Assembly (NCBI RefSeq): GCF_004348515.1
Contig: NZ_SMKH01000025.1
Location: 1-45,765, forward strand
Origin: Actinomadura sp. KC345
GTDB lineage: Bacteria > Actinomycetota > Actinomycetes > Streptosporangiales > Streptosporangiaceae
Direction: 5' to 3'
Length of the DNA: 45,765 bases
In this document: positions 33,110-44,727 of the stretch, in pieces
How the letters are laid out: each line of letters starts with the position of its first letter
Position numbering within the stretch: position 1 is the stretch's first letter
The notes under the pieces: model-generated
Databases searched by the model: none
What the model saw: the letters and a program-made list of their open reading frames with translations, nothing else
Told to the model about the DNA's origin: nothing
Translations under genes and position numbers: made by a program

Positions 33110-33919
33110 TCAGACGGGGAGATCCCGGTACCGGCAGATTTTGACGAACTCTCCCGGGTCCAGGCTGGCACCACCGACCAAGGCGCCGTCCACATCGTCC
33201 TGCGCCATGAGCTTGGCGACGTTGTCGCCCTTGACCGAACCGCCGTACAGGATACGCACCTGGTCGGCCAGTCCGCCGTCGTACAGGTCGGCGAGCCGCG
33301 TCCTGATGGCGGCGCAGACCTCCTGCGCGTCCTGCGGGGTGGCGACCTCGCCGGTGCCGATGGCCCAGACGGGCTCGTAGGCGATCACGGTGCGCCGCAC
33401 CTGGTCCGCGGGGATCTTCTCCAGCCCGCCGTCCACCTGCTCCAGGACGTGTGCGACATGTCCGCCGGACTTGCGGACCTCCAGGCCCTCGCCCACGCAC
33501 AGGATCGGCGTGATGTCGGCGGCGAGCGCGGCCTTGGCCTTGGCGTTGACGACCGCGTCGTCCTCGGCGTGGTACTGGCGGCGCTCGGAGTGCCCCACGG
33601 CGGCGTAGGCGCATCCCAGCTTGGCGAGCATCGCGGCGGAGATCTCGCCGGTGTAGGCGCCGGAGGCGTGCTCGGAGACGTCCTGCGCGCCGTACTGGAT
33701 GCCGAGCTTGTCGGCGTCGACGAGCGTCTGCACCGAGCGGATCGCGGTGAACGGCGGGAGCACGGCGATGTCGACGGCGTCGTGGTCGGCGTCCTTGAGC
33801 GCGAACGCCATCTTCTGCACGAGCTTGATCGCGTCGAAGTGGTTGTTGTTCATCTTCCAGTTGCCCGCCATGAGCGGCTTGCGTCCGCTCTGCGAGCCGG
33901 AAGGGTTCTTGGGCGCCAT
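33110..33919 (-). CDS. tpiA: Triosephosphate isomerase
   Basis: A 269-residue enzyme that interconverts dihydroxyacetone phosphate and glyceraldehyde 3-phosphate. Catalytic residues are K22 (NWKMN), H110 (VGHSERR) and E182 ([11 protein letters not shown]); the phosphate loop GGSVKGDN is near the end. It has a polar N-terminal extension of about 13 residues ([13 protein letters not shown]). Its ATG lies 3 nt after the pgk stop. Confidence 0.97.
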   Translation of the reverse strand: MAPKNPSGSQSGRKPLMAGNWKMNNNHFDAIKLVQKMAFALKDADHDAVDIAVLPPFTAIRSVQTLVDADKLGIQYGAQDVSEHASGAYTGEISAAMLAKLGCAYAAVGHSERRQYHAEDDAVVNAKAKAALAADITPILCVGEGLEVRKSGGHVAHVLEQVDGGLEKIPADQVRRTVIAYEPVWAIGTGEVATPQDAQEVCAAIRTRLADLYDGGLADQVRILYGGSVKGDNVAKLMAQDDVDGALVGGASLDPGEFVKICRYRDLPV

Positions 33920-33922
33920 CGG

Positions 33923-35110
33923 TCAGTCCTCCAGGGCCTGCAGGCCGGGCAGCGTCTTGCCTTCGAGGTATTCGAGGCTCGCGCCGCCGCCGGTCGAGAT
34001 GTGGGAGAAGGCGGCCTCGTCGAAGCCGAGCCGCCGCACCGCCGCGGCGGAGTCGCCGCCGCCGACGACGGTGAACGCGCCGGAGTCGAGGAGCCCCTGC
34101 GCGACGGCGCGGGTGCCGTGCGAGTAGGGCTCCATCTCGAACACGCCCATCGGGCCGTTCCAGAACACCGTGCGGGCGTCGGCGAGGCGCGCGGCGAACA
34201 GCTTGCCGGACTCGGGGCCGATGTCCAGGCCGAGCCGGTCGGACGGGATCGCGTCGGCGGCGACCACGCCGTGCTCCGCGTCGGCGGCGAATGCGGTGGC
34301 GGCGACGATGTCGACGGGGAGCACGAACTCCACACCGGCCTCTTCGGCCCGCCGCAGGTACTCGCGGACGGTGTCGAGCTGGTCCTCCTCCAGGAGGCTC
34401 TTGCCGACCTCGTGCCCCTGGGCCTTGAGGAAGGTGAACACCATGCCGCCGCCGATCAGGATGCGGTCGGCCTTGCCGAGCAGGTTGTCGATCACCCCGA
34501 GCTTGTCGGACACCTTGGAGCCGCCGAGCGCGACGGCGTAGGGGCGTTCGACGTCCTGGGTGAGCCGCTTCAGCACCTCGACCTCGGCGGCGATCAGCCC
34601 GCCGGCGGCGTGCGGCAGCCGCTCCGGCACGTCGTAGACGGAGGCGTGCCCGCGGTGGACGGCGCCGAACCCGTCCCCCACGTAGCACTCGGCCAGCGCG
34701 GCGAGCCGGTCGGCGAACGCGCCGCGCTCGGCGTCGTCCTTGCTGGTCTCGCCCGGCTCGAAGCGCAGGTTCTCCAGCAGGGCGACGCCGCCGTCCGCGA
34801 GGCCGTCCACGGCGGCGCGGGCCGAGTCGCCGACCACGTCCCGGGCGGCCGCCACGTCCGCGCCGAGCAGCTCACCGAGCCGTTCGGCGACCGGGGCCAG
34901 CGAGAACTCGGGCTTGACCTCCCCCTTGGGGCGGCCGAGGTGGGCGCAGACGATGACCTTGGCGCCCCGGGCCCGCAGCGCCTCGATCGTCGGCAGGCTC
35001 GCCCGGATCCGCCCGTCGTCGGTGATGGCGCCGTCCTGGAGCGGGACGTTCAGGTCCGCGCGGACGAGCACGCGCTTCCCGGCGACGTCGAGATCGTCAA
35101 TGGTGCGCAT
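33923..35110 (-). CDS. pgk: Phosphoglycerate kinase
   Basis: A 395-residue glycolytic kinase that makes ATP and 3-phosphoglycerate. Markers are [11 protein letters not shown] near the start, [40 protein letters not shown] and the C-terminal [13 protein letters not shown] nucleotide-binding loop. It lies between gap and tpiA in the usual operon. Confidence 0.97.
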   Translation of the reverse strand: MRTIDDLDVAGKRVLVRADLNVPLQDGAITDDGRIRASLPTIEALRARGAKVIVCAHLGRPKGEVKPEFSLAPVAERLGELLGADVAAARDVVGDSARAAVDGLADGGVALLENLRFEPGETSKDDAERGAFADRLAALAECYVGDGFGAVHRGHASVYDVPERLPHAAGGLIAAEVEVLKRLTQDVERPYAVALGGSKVSDKLGVIDNLLGKADRILIGGGMVFTFLKAQGHEVGKSLLEEDQLDTVREYLRRAEEAGVEFVLPVDIVAATAFAADAEHGVVAADAIPSDRLGLDIGPESGKLFAARLADARTVFWNGPMGVFEMEPYSHGTRAVAQGLLDSGAFTVVGGGDSAAAVRRLGFDEAAFSHISTGGGASLEYLEGKTLPGLQALED

Positions 35111-35140
35111 CGGTTGTCCGGTGTCCTTCCGTACACGGCC

Positions 35141-35177
35141 GCGCCGTGGCCGCGCGCCTCACGCGCGGCCACGGCGC
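35141..35177. terminator. Perfect 16-bp hairpin between gap and pgk
   Basis: GCGCCGTGGCCGCGCG and CGCGCGGCCACGGCGC pair fully around a 5-nt loop (CCTCA). There is no T-tract. In the gap-pgk interval such a stem may stabilise gap mRNA or reduce read-through to pgk and tpiA. Confidence 0.6.
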
Positions 35178-35202
35178 CGGTAGCCAGAGGTCAGTGTCGT
35201 CT

Positions 35203-35228
35203 CCGGGGGCGGACCCCCAGGCCCCCGG
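35203..35228. terminator. 8-bp hairpin just after gap
   Basis: CCGGGGGC and GCCCCCGG pair around a 10-nt loop, 18 nt after the gap stop codon (minus strand). With the larger stem 26 nt further on it forms a pair of structures after gap, which points to mRNA 3'-end formation or attenuation. Confidence 0.5.
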
Positions 35229-35246
35229 GGCTCCGCCCGGAAGCGC

Positions 35247-36303
<1,057 letters not shown>

Positions 36304-36463
36304 CTACGGTCGATCCGGGGATCTCCCCTGCCCCTCGACCCTATCCAATGACCGGCGGGTAGCTTGCCACCGGCGGCGTGGGATTCCCGGGGGGAGTCCA
36401 CCTTCCCCCGGCCGGGGGATTCGTCCGCCTCCGTCCGCCTCACGGGCACGCGCGGATCATCAC

Positions 36464-36469
36464 TACAAT
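36464..36469 (+). promoter_or_regulatory. -10 box (TACAAT) of a leaderless promoter
   Basis: TACAAT ends 8 nt before the ATG of the first gene of the three-gene membrane operon, and no ribosome binding site is present. The transcript should begin at or one base before the ATG. Confidence 0.55.
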
Positions 36470-36477
36470 CCCGGTCC

Positions 36478-37290
36478 ATGTGGCGCGCGCGGTTTGTCCT
36501 GATCATGACGGGGGCGCTCGCGTGCCTGCTCACCACCCCGGCCGCCGCGTTGGAGCGTGCCGAACCGGTGAGCCGCGCCGACCACCTCGCGGCGGAACTG
36601 CGCCGGAACCCCGTCTACGTCACCGACCACGCCCCGCGCGTGCTGCCGCCCGACGCCGCCGAGCGGATCAAGGCGTCCGTCGCCCGGCTCGGCGTGCCCG
36701 CGTTCGTCGCGGTGACCCCCACCACCGACCTCGGCCGCGGTGGCGCCACCGCCGCGGACCTCATCGCGCTCCTGCGCGACCGGATGCGCGAGGACGGGAT
36801 CTACCTCGTGTTCTCCCCGTCCGTAGGCGACGCGGCCGTGCGCCAGTTCGGCAGCGCCCGGCGCCTGCCGGTCGAGCAGGCCTGGCGGGCCACTCAGCTG
36901 GAACTGCCCTACGACGCGCCCGCGCCCGAACAGGTCGCGCGGTTCGTCGACATCGCGCTGTCGGGCAAGGCGGAGGAACGCGCCGACGCGAAGGGCCCCA
37001 GGCCGAAGTCGGAGGTCCGCAAGAGGCTGGACGCCGACGACGCCGCGGACCGCCGGGCGACGTACGTGGAGTGGGGCGTGTTCGGCGGGGGCGCCGCGCT
37101 CAGCGGCGTCCCCTTCCTGGCCCTCCTGATCCGCCGCCGCACCCGCCGGGCGAGCCCGCAGCAGACCAAGAGGAAGCAGGCCGAGAAGAGACCTGCGCAG
37201 AAGAAACCGGCGAAGGGCAAGCAGACGAGCAGCAAGCAGGTGGGCGGCAAGCAGGCGGGCAAGAAGTCGAAGAACAAGGGGCGCCGATGA
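36478..37290 (+). CDS. Unrecognised membrane protein A of a three-paralogue operon
   Basis: A 270-residue protein not matched to a known family. A signal peptide (1-24, cleavage near PAAA-L) precedes an extracytoplasmic domain (about 30-165), one membrane helix (198-218) and a tail (219-270) made almost only of Lys, Arg, Gln, Gly and Ser. The outer domain has the pattern also seen in B and C: LRRNPVYVTDHAPRVLP, ARLGVPAFVAVTP and DGIYLVFSP. A faint likeness to TPM-type domains is possible. The basic tail should lie in the cytoplasm and could bind nucleic acid or acidic lipid. It overlaps gene B by 4 bp. A leaderless promoter is likely. Confidence 0.7.
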   Translation: MWRARFVLIMTGALACLLTTPAAALERAEPVSRADHLAAELRRNPVYVTDHAPRVLPPDAAERIKASVARLGVPAFVAVTPTTDLGRGGATAADLIALLRDRMREDGIYLVFSPSVGDAAVRQFGSARRLPVEQAWRATQLELPYDAPAPEQVARFVDIALSGKAEERADAKGPRPKSEVRKRLDADDAADRRATYVEWGVFGGGAALSGVPFLALLIRRRTRRASPQQTKRKQAEKRPAQKKPAKGKQTSSKQVGGKQAGKKSKNKGRR

Positions 37291-38576
37291 GGCGGGCCGG
37301 CGTCCAGGCGCTCCTCTGCGTCGTCGTCCTCACGGCCCTGGCCGTGTGGCCGGGCGCCGCCGCGGCCGCGGACGACCCCCCGCACGCCGACGACCGCGTG
37401 AACAGGGTCGCGGCCGCCCTCGGGAAGAGTCCCCTGTTCGTCGACCCCGATGTCGGCAACGCTCTGGACGAGTCCGAGCGCGACCGGGTCGAGCGGGCCA
37501 TCGGCGTGACCGCACGGCGGCTCGGCGTCCCCGCCTATGTCGTCGTCATCCCGAACCCGACCGACTCGGAGTCGCAGGGGCGCGCCGAGCCGTTCCTGTT
37601 CGCCGTCCAGGAGCGCGCCAAGCGCGACGGGCTGTACGTGATGGTCGATTCGCGCGGCTACATGGAATCGGAGGCGTTCCGTGTCCCGCGCCGGTACAGG
37701 TACTCCATGCTGGACGAGGAGGAGAACGGGCCGGGAAGCTGGAAGCCCGCCGACACCAAGCGTCCGTTCGAGGGGCTCGCGGAACGGATCACCGAGCGGT
37801 TGAACGCCTACGCCGCGGCTCCTCCGGCGTCCCCCACCATGCCGACCCTGTACTCCACCCCGGAGCCGTTCGGGGAGGAGAACACCTTCACCGCGAGCGA
37901 CCCCGAGATCCAGGCCCCCTTTTTCACCGGTCTTCTCCTGGCCGGGCCGATCGCCGCCCCGCTGCTGTACTGGCTCGGCCTCGGCGTCCTCGCCCTGCTG
38001 GGAATCCGCGGCGCCCCCCGGGACAGGCGGAGGGTCCTGAGGCACAACTGGACCGGGACCAAACCCGGCATGCGCCGGTTGCGCCGCCAGGGCGCCAGGG
38101 AACTGGAGCGGCTTCGCCGCCTGCTCGCCACGGCCGACGCCGAGGGCGGACGCCCCTACGCCGTGTCCGCCTACGACGCCGCCCAGATCCTCTACGACGA
38201 CGCCAAGGACGACGAGAACCGCGCCATCGACCTCGTCGGCGCGATCGTCCTCGCCCGCCAGGGGTGCATCGCCCTGTTCCGGGACACCGCGTCGCCTCCC
38301 CCGCCCTGCGTGGTGAACCCGCTGCACGGCGAGTCCACCGTGCGCAGGCACGTCCCGAAGGTCGACGGCCGCCTGCCCAGGCCGTGTCCCCTCTGCGCGG
38401 CCTGCGGGGAGCTCGACAAGCGAGGCGGGCTGACCGTCGCGAACCTCCTCCGGGTCCCCGGGCCGGGCGGCCGCCGCCCCCACACCGCGGTCCCCGGCGT
38501 GTGGCGGGACGAGGCGTGGGGCGCCGCCGGCACGAAGTTCCTTCCCCGTGTGATGAGGTATCTCGGTGTTGACTGA
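37287..38576 (+). CDS. Unrecognised membrane protein B of a three-paralogue operon
   Basis: A 429-residue protein with a signal peptide (1-28, AAAAA), an extracytoplasmic domain (about 34-205) like that of A and C (LGKSPLFVDPDVGNALDESERDRV, RLGVPAYVVVIPNP, RDGLYVMVDSRG), a helix hairpin or single long helix (about 212-240) and a cytoplasmic part. That part contains a helical region (260-335) and a Cys-rich end: C341VVNPLHG (341-348) and CPLCAAC (367-373), perhaps a zinc ribbon. The same NPLHG and Cys pattern occurs in C. The gene overlaps A by 4 bp and C by 11 bp. Function unknown. Confidence 0.7.
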   Translation: MRRAGVQALLCVVVLTALAVWPGAAAAADDPPHADDRVNRVAAALGKSPLFVDPDVGNALDESERDRVERAIGVTARRLGVPAYVVVIPNPTDSESQGRAEPFLFAVQERAKRDGLYVMVDSRGYMESEAFRVPRRYRYSMLDEEENGPGSWKPADTKRPFEGLAERITERLNAYAAAPPASPTMPTLYSTPEPFGEENTFTASDPEIQAPFFTGLLLAGPIAAPLLYWLGLGVLALLGIRGAPRDRRRVLRHNWTGTKPGMRRLRRQGARELERLRRLLATADAEGGRPYAVSAYDAAQILYDDAKDDENRAIDLVGAIVLARQGCIALFRDTASPPPPCVVNPLHGESTVRRHVPKVDGRLPRPCPLCAACGELDKRGGLTVANLLRVPGPGGRRPHTAVPGVWRDEAWGAAGTKFLPRVMRYLGVD

Positions 38577-39774
38577 ACCGTCCCCCGGCGAGCGGCTGGC
38601 CGCCGCGCTCCGCCGCTCCCCGATCCACGTCGACCCGTCGCTGGAGTCCGCGCTCCCCCGCGCGGAGCGGCGCAGGCTCATCGCCAAGTTCGAGAAGGTT
38701 CCGGCGCCCGTCTTCGTCGTGCTGGTCCCGCTGGTCGAGGGCGGCATCTGGACCGGCGGCGAGCAGCTGGCGACCGTCGTCCACGACCGGCTGGGCCGCG
38801 ACGGCATCTTCATCACCTTCGACGACGACGTCCAGGACCTGGCCGCCCACGAGTGGGGCGGCGAGTACCAGGCCGCCGACGCCGCCCGCGCCGTCAGGTT
38901 CGACCGCGCCATGGACGGCGCGCCGCTGGCCGTCCGCCTGTCCCGCATCGCCGACTTGATCGTCTCGGGGACGGGCACCCGGGAGTACAAGCGCGTCTCC
39001 GAAGAGCTGAGCAGGCGGGTCGAGCGGATCCGTGAGAGGGACGGCGGGGCCGCGCCGGACGACGACGGCGGCGGCCTCGCTCTCCCCCTGGGCGCCGCCG
39101 GTGTCGCCGCGGCCGGTGTCGCGGGCCTCGTGCTGTGGCGGCGCCGCCGCATGGCGGCCGTCAGCCGCGAGGGCGACGGCCTCCTGATGCCCCGGACGGT
39201 GTTCGCCACCGCGAGCCGGGCCAGCGAGGACCAGCTCCGCGAGCAGGCCTCCCGCGAGGTCATCGCGTTCGGTGAACTCCTCGACGAGAGCAGCACCCCC
39301 ACCGCGGACGAGCGGGCCCGCACCCTGACGACCCGGGCCCTGGACGCCTACCAGGCCGCGGGCAAGACCCTGGACTCGGCCCGCGGCGTCCCCGACCTCG
39401 CCGGCGTCCTCGTCCTGCTGGACCAGGGCCGCGACGCCCTCGCCTCGGCCCAGGCGGTCGCGAAGGGCAAGCCGGAGATCCCCCCGATGCCCCTGTGCTT
39501 CTTCAACCCCCTGCACGGGGACGCCACGACCAAGCTCGACTGGCGCCCCATCGGCTCCCGCAAGCGCCTGCACATCCAGACGTGCCGCGCCTGCGCCCGC
39601 ACGACGCGCCGGAAGCAGACCCCGGACGTCCTCCTGGACCACCGCGACGGCCGCGACGTCCCCTACTACGAGGCCGACCCGTCCGAGAGCGTCTGGGCCG
39701 AGACCGGCTACGGCCAGCTCCGCGACGACCTGATCCACAGGGTGCTGAGAGGCGATCTGAACAGGACCGACTGA
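38566..39774 (+). CDS. Unrecognised membrane protein C of a three-paralogue operon
   Basis: A 402-residue protein. Its N-terminal domain (about 5-165) resembles the outer domain of A and B ([47 protein letters not shown]) but there is no signal peptide, and a stop codon in frame at 38554-38556 rules out a longer start. One helix (about 171-190) is followed by WRRRR. The C-terminal part has helices (220-300) and a motif shared with B: C311FFNPLHG (311-318) and CRAC (340-343). GTG start; it overlaps B by 11 bp. The gene ends 4 nt from the convergent whiA stop. Confidence 0.7.
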   Translation: MLTEPSPGERLAAALRRSPIHVDPSLESALPRAERRRLIAKFEKVPAPVFVVLVPLVEGGIWTGGEQLATVVHDRLGRDGIFITFDDDVQDLAAHEWGGEYQAADAARAVRFDRAMDGAPLAVRLSRIADLIVSGTGTREYKRVSEELSRRVERIRERDGGAAPDDDGGGLALPLGAAGVAAAGVAGLVLWRRRRMAAVSREGDGLLMPRTVFATASRASEDQLREQASREVIAFGELLDESSTPTADERARTLTTRALDAYQAAGKTLDSARGVPDLAGVLVLLDQGRDALASAQAVAKGKPEIPPMPLCFFNPLHGDATTKLDWRPIGSRKRLHIQTCRACARTTRRKQTPDVLLDHRDGRDVPYYEADPSESVWAETGYGQLRDDLIHRVLRGDLNRTD

Positions 39775-39778
39775 ACCG

Positions 39779-40759
39779 TTACGGCGCGAGCATGTCGGCG
39801 GTCAGGTTGGCGTCGGTGCCGGGGATGCCCTGGTCCCCGGCGCGCTTGTCGGCCATGGCGAGGAGGCGGCGGATGCGGCCGGCGATGGCGTCCTTGGTGA
39901 GCGGCGGGTCGGAGAGCTGGCCGAGCTCCTCCAGGGACGCCTGCTTGTGCTCCAGCCGGAGGCGGCCCGCGCTGACGAGGTGCTCGGGCGCGTCCTCGCC
40001 GAGGATCTCCAGGGCGCGGGCGACGCGGGCGCCGGCGGCGACGGCCGCGCGGGCCGAGCGGCGCAGGTTGGCGTCGTCGAAGTTGGCCAGCCGGTTGGCG
40101 GTGGCGCGGACCTCGCGGCGCATGCGGCGCTCCTCCCAGGCGAGGACGCTGTCGTGGGCGCCGAGGCGGGTGAGCAGCGCGCTGATGGCGTCGCCGTCGC
40201 GGACGACGACGCGGTCCACCCCGCGGACCTCGCGCGCCTTGGCATGGATCTTGAGGCGCCGGGCGGCGCCGACCAGGGCGAGCGCCGCCTCGGGGCCGGG
40301 GCAGGTCACCTCAAGGGACATGGACCGGCCGGGCTCGGTGAGCGAGCCGTGCGCCAGGAACGCGCCGCGCCAGGCGGACTCGGCATCGCATGCCGCGCCC
40401 GCGACGACGTGCCGGGGCAGGCCGCGGACGGGCCGGCCGTTGTTGTCGATGAGGCCGGTCTGCCGGGCGAGCGACTCGCCGTCGCGGAAGACGCGGACGA
40501 CGTAGCGGTTGCCCTTGCGCAGGCCGCTCGGGGCGAGCACGACGACCTCGGAGGTGTGCCCGAACACCTCCGCGATGTCCTTGATCAGGCGCCGTGCCGC
40601 GACGCCGGTGTCGATTTCGGCCTCGATCACGATCCGCCCGCTGACCAGGTGCAGACCCCCCGCGAAGCGCAGCAGCGTCGAGACCTCGGCCTTGCGGCAG
40701 CACGGCTTCATGACCGTGAGCCTGCTCAGCTCGTCCTTGACCACACCGGTCATCGCCAT
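39779..40759 (-). CDS. whiA: DNA-binding sporulation regulator WhiA
   Basis: A 326-residue protein with the N-terminal homing-endonuclease-like domain ([36 protein letters not shown]) and a C-terminal helix-turn-helix ([31 protein letters not shown] region, about 270-310). WhiA acts with WhiB to switch actinomycetes from hyphal growth to sporulation, and is conserved beyond sporulating bacteria. It lies downstream of yvcK, in the usual order. Confidence 0.96.
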   Translation of the reverse strand: MAMTGVVKDELSRLTVMKPCCRKAEVSTLLRFAGGLHLVSGRIVIEAEIDTGVAARRLIKDIAEVFGHTSEVVVLAPSGLRKGNRYVVRVFRDGESLARQTGLIDNNGRPVRGLPRHVVAGAACDAESAWRGAFLAHGSLTEPGRSMSLEVTCPGPEAALALVGAARRLKIHAKAREVRGVDRVVVRDGDAISALLTRLGAHDSVLAWEERRMRREVRATANRLANFDDANLRRSARAAVAAGARVARALEILGEDAPEHLVSAGRLRLEHKQASLEELGQLSDPPLTKDAIAGRIRRLLAMADKRAGDQGIPGTDANLTADMLAP

Positions 40760-40821
40760 CTGATGAACCCCTCCCCCTATCGGACTCCCAGCAGTCTGGC
40801 CGATCCCGGCCCCGCGGGTCG

Positions 40822-41802
40822 TCAGTCGGTGAATATCTGTACGAAGGCTTGGGCCAGACGGGCGGGTTCATGACGCGGCGAGCCGTCGTCGGCGGCGACG
40901 TCGGCGAGGACGAGGCGCCCGCCGATCTCCTGGACGGCCTTGTCGAGGGCCGCGGGATCGTCCACCACACCGCCGTCCGCGAGGACGACGTCCACGCTGA
41001 GGCCGGGCGCGTGGGCGCGCAGGACCTCCAGGTGGGTCTGGGGGGAGAAGTCGTCGGTCTCGCCGGGCTGCGGCGCGAGGTTCAACGCGACCACGCGGCG
41101 GGCGCGGGAGGAGGTGAGGGCGCGGGCCAGCGCGGGCACCTTGAGGTGGGGCAGGACGCTCGTGAACCAGGAGCCGGGGCCGAACACGATCCAGTCGGCG
41201 TCCTCGACGGCGGCCAGGGCCTCGGGGCACGCGGGCGGATCGGCGGGGACGAGGGACACCCCGAGGACGCTGCCGGGCGTCCGGGCGCACGCGACCTGCC
41301 CTTTGACGTGGGTGACCTCGTCGGGGCGGGACGGGTCGGCGCCGCGGACCTCGGCGACGATGTCCATCGGGACGGCGGCCATCGGCAGGACCCGGCCGTG
41401 CGCGCCGAGGAGCCGGCCGACCCAGTCGAGGCCGGCGACGGTGGAGCCCGGCCCGCCCGCGGCGTCCGGCGCCACCTCGCCGAGCAGTTCCCACAGGGCG
41501 ACGATGAGGAGGTTGCCGACGGCGTGGCCGCGCAGGTCGCCCTCGCTGCCGAAGCGGTGCTGCACCACGTCCCGCCAGGTCTGCCCCCACTCGTCGTCAC
41601 CGCACAGGGCGGCCAGCGCCATGCGCAGGTCGCCGGGCGGGAGCACGCCCAGCTCACGGCGGAGCCGCCCGCTCGATCCGCCGTCGTCGGCGACGGTGAC
41701 GATCGCGGTCAGCCGGTCGGTGACGCGGCGCAGGGCCGACAGCGAGGCGTAGAGGCCGTGGCCGCCGCCGAGCGCGACGACCTTCGGGCCGTGGGGCTTC
41801 AC
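40822..41802 (-). CDS. YvcK/CofD-like gluconeogenesis factor
   Basis: A 326-residue protein with [41 protein letters not shown] (nucleotide-binding start), [13 protein letters not shown] and the segment [25 protein letters not shown]. YvcK proteins bind UDP-sugars and link central carbon flow to cell-wall synthesis. The start is GTG, 27 nt after the rapZ stop. Confidence 0.93.
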   Translation of the reverse strand: MKPHGPKVVALGGGHGLYASLSALRRVTDRLTAIVTVADDGGSSGRLRRELGVLPPGDLRMALAALCGDDEWGQTWRDVVQHRFGSEGDLRGHAVGNLLIVALWELLGEVAPDAAGGPGSTVAGLDWVGRLLGAHGRVLPMAAVPMDIVAEVRGADPSRPDEVTHVKGQVACARTPGSVLGVSLVPADPPACPEALAAVEDADWIVFGPGSWFTSVLPHLKVPALARALTSSRARRVVALNLAPQPGETDDFSPQTHLEVLRAHAPGLSVDVVLADGGVVDDPAALDKAVQEIGGRLVLADVAADDGSPRHEPARLAQAFVQIFTD

Positions 41803-41829
41803 CGTGCCGTTACTCTCCTCGTCCGGGGA

Positions 41830-42708
41830 TCACTCGCGGCCGAGGTCACGGTGGGCGACCTGGACCTCGATGCCCTCGTCCCGCAGCCGGGCGGCGATCT
41901 GCTCCGCCATGGCCACACTACGGTGTTTGCCGCCGGTACATCCCACGGCGAGGGTCACGTAGTGCTTGCCCTCGCGCTCGTACCCGCCGGCGAGAAGCCG
42001 CAGGACCTCGGCGTAGGCGTCCAGGAACTCCTTGGCGCCGGGCTGGCCGAGGACGTAGTCGCGGACCGCGGTGTCGCGGCCCGTCTTCGGCCTCAGCTCG
42101 GGCACCCAGTGCGGGTTCGGCAGGAACCGGCAGTCGACGACGAGGTCGGCGTCGACGGGCAGGCCGTACTTGTAGCCGAACGACACGACGGTCGCGCGCA
42201 GGCTCGACTCGCCGGTGTCGTTGCCGAAGAAACCGATGATCTTGTTGCGCAGCTCGTGCACGTTGAGCCCGCTGGTGTCGATCACCAGGTCGGCCTCGGC
42301 GCGGACCTCGCGGACCAGCTCGCGCTCCCGCGCGATGCCGTCGACGAGGCGCCCGTCGTCCTGCAGCGGGTGGGGGCGCCGGACGCTCTCGAAGCGGCGC
42401 ACGAGGTCGTCGTCGCCGGCCTCCAGGAACACCACGCGCGGGTGGACGCCCCGCGCCTCCAGCTCGGCGATCGAGGAGTGCAGGTCCTCGGTGAAGGCGC
42501 GGCTGCGGACGTCGACGACGACGGCGATGCGGGGGACGGCGTCCTTCACCCGGCCGCCGAGGTCGGCCATCGTCGCCAGCAGCCCGGGCGGCAGGTTGTC
42601 GACCACGAACCAGTCGAGGTCCTCCAGGGACTTGGCCGCGGTGCTGCGGCCCGCCCCGGACATGCCGGTGACTATCACGATGTCCGGAATCTTCGTCTCA
42701 GTGGTCAT
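41830..42708 (-). CDS. rapZ: RapZ/YvcJ-type nucleotide-binding protein
   Basis: A 292-residue P-loop protein with the Walker A variant GMSGAGRS (15-22), where Arg replaces Lys as is usual in actinobacterial forms, VDVRSR in the middle and the C-terminal [12 protein letters not shown] ([18 protein letters not shown]). RapZ in Escherichia coli guides small RNA decay; the role in actinobacteria is unclear. Its ATG overlaps the uvrC stop by 4 bp. Confidence 0.95.
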   Translation of the reverse strand: MTTETKIPDIVIVTGMSGAGRSTAAKSLEDLDWFVVDNLPPGLLATMADLGGRVKDAVPRIAVVVDVRSRAFTEDLHSSIAELEARGVHPRVVFLEAGDDDLVRRFESVRRPHPLQDDGRLVDGIARERELVREVRAEADLVIDTSGLNVHELRNKIIGFFGNDTGESSLRATVVSFGYKYGLPVDADLVVDCRFLPNPHWVPELRPKTGRDTAVRDYVLGQPGAKEFLDAYAEVLRLLAGGYEREGKHYVTLAVGCTGGKHRSVAMAEQIAARLRDEGIEVQVAHRDLGRE

Positions 42709-44720
42709 GGCCGTCTCCCCCTGTGCTCCCCGTCTCCGCCCGTGCCCGCGCCGCCGTCCCGGTCCCGGGAGTCCCCGCCGGAGTTCCCGGGCGGGGCGGC
42801 GGCGCCGTGCAGCGCCGCGACGATTCCCTCGGCGCTGCGCATGCCGATCCCCGGGACCTCGGCGACCTGCTCGGGCGTCGCGTCCTTCAGCCGCTTCACC
42901 GAGCCGAAGTGTTTCAGCAGCGCCGCGCGGCGCGCCGGGCCCAGACCCGGAACGTTATCGAGTTCGCTCACCGTCATGGACCTGGACCGCCGCTGCCGGT
43001 GGAAGGTGACGGCGAAGCGGTGCGCCTCGTCGCGGACCCGCTGCACGAGGAACATGCCCTCGCTGTTGCGCGGCAGGATCACCGGGTCGTCCTCGCCGGG
43101 CAGCCACAGCTCCTCCAGCCGCTTGGCGATCCCGCAGACCGCGATGTCGTCGACGCCCAGCTCGTTCAGCGCCCGCTGCGCGGCGGCCGCCTGCGGCGGC
43201 CCGCCGTCGACGATCACCAGGTTGGGCGGGTAGGCGAACTTGCGCGGCCTGCCGGTCTCCGGGTCGATCGGCTGGTGGGCGCCATCCTCGTCGGGGTCGC
43301 CCAAGTGATCGAGCTCGCCCATCTTCTCGCTCTCGGCGAGGTAGCGCTTGAACCTGCGGGTGATGACCTCGTGGATGGAGCGGACGTCGTCCTGCCCCTC
43401 GACGGCCTTGATCGTGAACCGGCGGTACTCGCTCTTGCGGGCGAGGCCGTCCTCGAACACGACCATGGACGCGACCACGTTCGTGCCCTGCAGGTTGGAG
43501 ACGTCGTAGCACTCGATGCGCAGGGGCGCGTCGTCCAGTTCCAGCGATTCCTGGATCTCCTGCAGCGCCCGGCTGCGGGTGGTCAGGTCGGACGCGCGGC
43601 GCGTCTTGTGCTGCTTGAGCGCCTCGTGCGCGTTGCGGGCGACGGTCTCCAGCAGGGACTTCTTGTCGCCGCGCTGCGGGACGCGCACCCGGACGGGCCC
43701 GCCGCGCTGCTCGGACAGCAGCTCGGCCATGGCGTCCTCGTCCGGCGGCAGCGCGGGGACGAGCACCTCGCGCGGCACCGACTCGCTCTCGCTGTAGATC
43801 TGGATGAGGAAGTGCTCGACCAGGTCGGAGGTGGTGACGTCCTCCACCTTGTCGACCACCCAGCCGCGCTGCCCGCGGATGCGCCCGCCGCGCACGTAGA
43901 AGACCTGGACGGCCGCCTCCAGCTCGTCCTCGGCGAAGGCGATCATGTCGCAGTCGGTGGAGTCGGCGAGGACGACCGTCTGCTTCTCCAGGGCGCGTTC
44001 CAGGGCGCGGATGTCGTCGCGGAGCCGGGCGGCGCGCTCGTACTCCTGGGACGCGGCGGCCTCGCGCATGTCGCGTTCGAGGCGCCTGGTGAAGCGGGTG
44101 GTGTGGCCCGCCATGAAGTCGCAGAAGTCCTCGGCGAGGAGGCGGTGCTCCTCCGGGGAGACGCGGCCGACGCACGGCGCCGAGCACTTGCCGATGTAGC
44201 CGAGCAGGCAGGGCCGGTCGAGCTGGTGCTGCCGCTTGAACACGCCGGCGCTGCACGTCCGGACCGGGAACACGCGCAGCAGCTGGTCGACCGTCTCCCG
44301 GATCGCCCACGCGTGGGAGTACGGCCCGAAGTAGCGCACGCCCTTGCGCTTGGCACCGCGCATCACCATCACCCTCGGGAACTCCTCGTTCAGGGTGACG
44401 GCCAGATACGGATAGGACTTGTCGTCGCGGTAGCGGACGTTGAACCGCGGGTCGAACTCCTTGATCCAGGAGTATTCGAGCTGGAGCGCCTCGACCTCGG
44501 TGCCGACGACGGTCCAGTCGACCCGGGCGGCGGTCTGCACCATCGTCTGCGTGCGGGGGTGCAGGGCGGCGAAGTCGGCGAAGTAGGAGTTCAGGCGCTG
44601 GCGCAGGCTCTTGGCCTTGCCAACGTAGATGACCCGGCCGTGCTCGTCGCGGAATCGGTACACCCCGGGGGACTCCGGTATGGAGCCCGGTGCGGGTCGG
44701 TAGGTCGCCGGATCTGCCAC
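42705..44720 (-). CDS. uvrC: Excinuclease ABC subunit C
   Basis: A 671-residue nucleotide-excision repair nuclease that makes both cuts with UvrAB. The N-terminal GIY-YIG-type domain (about 15-95; [21 protein letters not shown]), UVR motif ([16 protein letters not shown]), RNase H-like C-terminal nuclease ([21 protein letters not shown]) and tandem helix-hairpin-helix ([34 protein letters not shown]) are present. A disordered Gly-rich tail of about 30 residues follows. The GTG at 44720 starts at the family's N-terminus ([20 protein letters not shown]) and lies 7 nt after a -10-like TAGGCT. Confidence 0.96.
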   Translation of the reverse strand: MADPATYRPAPGSIPESPGVYRFRDEHGRVIYVGKAKSLRQRLNSYFADFAALHPRTQTMVQTAARVDWTVVGTEVEALQLEYSWIKEFDPRFNVRYRDDKSYPYLAVTLNEEFPRVMVMRGAKRKGVRYFGPYSHAWAIRETVDQLLRVFPVRTCSAGVFKRQHQLDRPCLLGYIGKCSAPCVGRVSPEEHRLLAEDFCDFMAGHTTRFTRRLERDMREAAASQEYERAARLRDDIRALERALEKQTVVLADSTDCDMIAFAEDELEAAVQVFYVRGGRIRGQRGWVVDKVEDVTTSDLVEHFLIQIYSESESVPREVLVPALPPDEDAMAELLSEQRGGPVRVRVPQRGDKKSLLETVARNAHEALKQHKTRRASDLTTRSRALQEIQESLELDDAPLRIECYDVSNLQGTNVVASMVVFEDGLARKSEYRRFTIKAVEGQDDVRSIHEVITRRFKRYLAESEKMGELDHLGDPDEDGAHQPIDPETGRPRKFAYPPNLVIVDGGPPQAAAAQRALNELGVDDIAVCGIAKRLEELWLPGEDDPVILPRNSEGMFLVQRVRDEAHRFAVTFHRQRRSRSMTVSELDNVPGLGPARRAALLKHFGSVKRLKDATPEQVAEVPGIGMRSAEGIVAALHGAAAPPGNSGGDSRDRDGGAGTGGDGEHRGRRP

Positions 44721-44727
44721 GCTCAGA

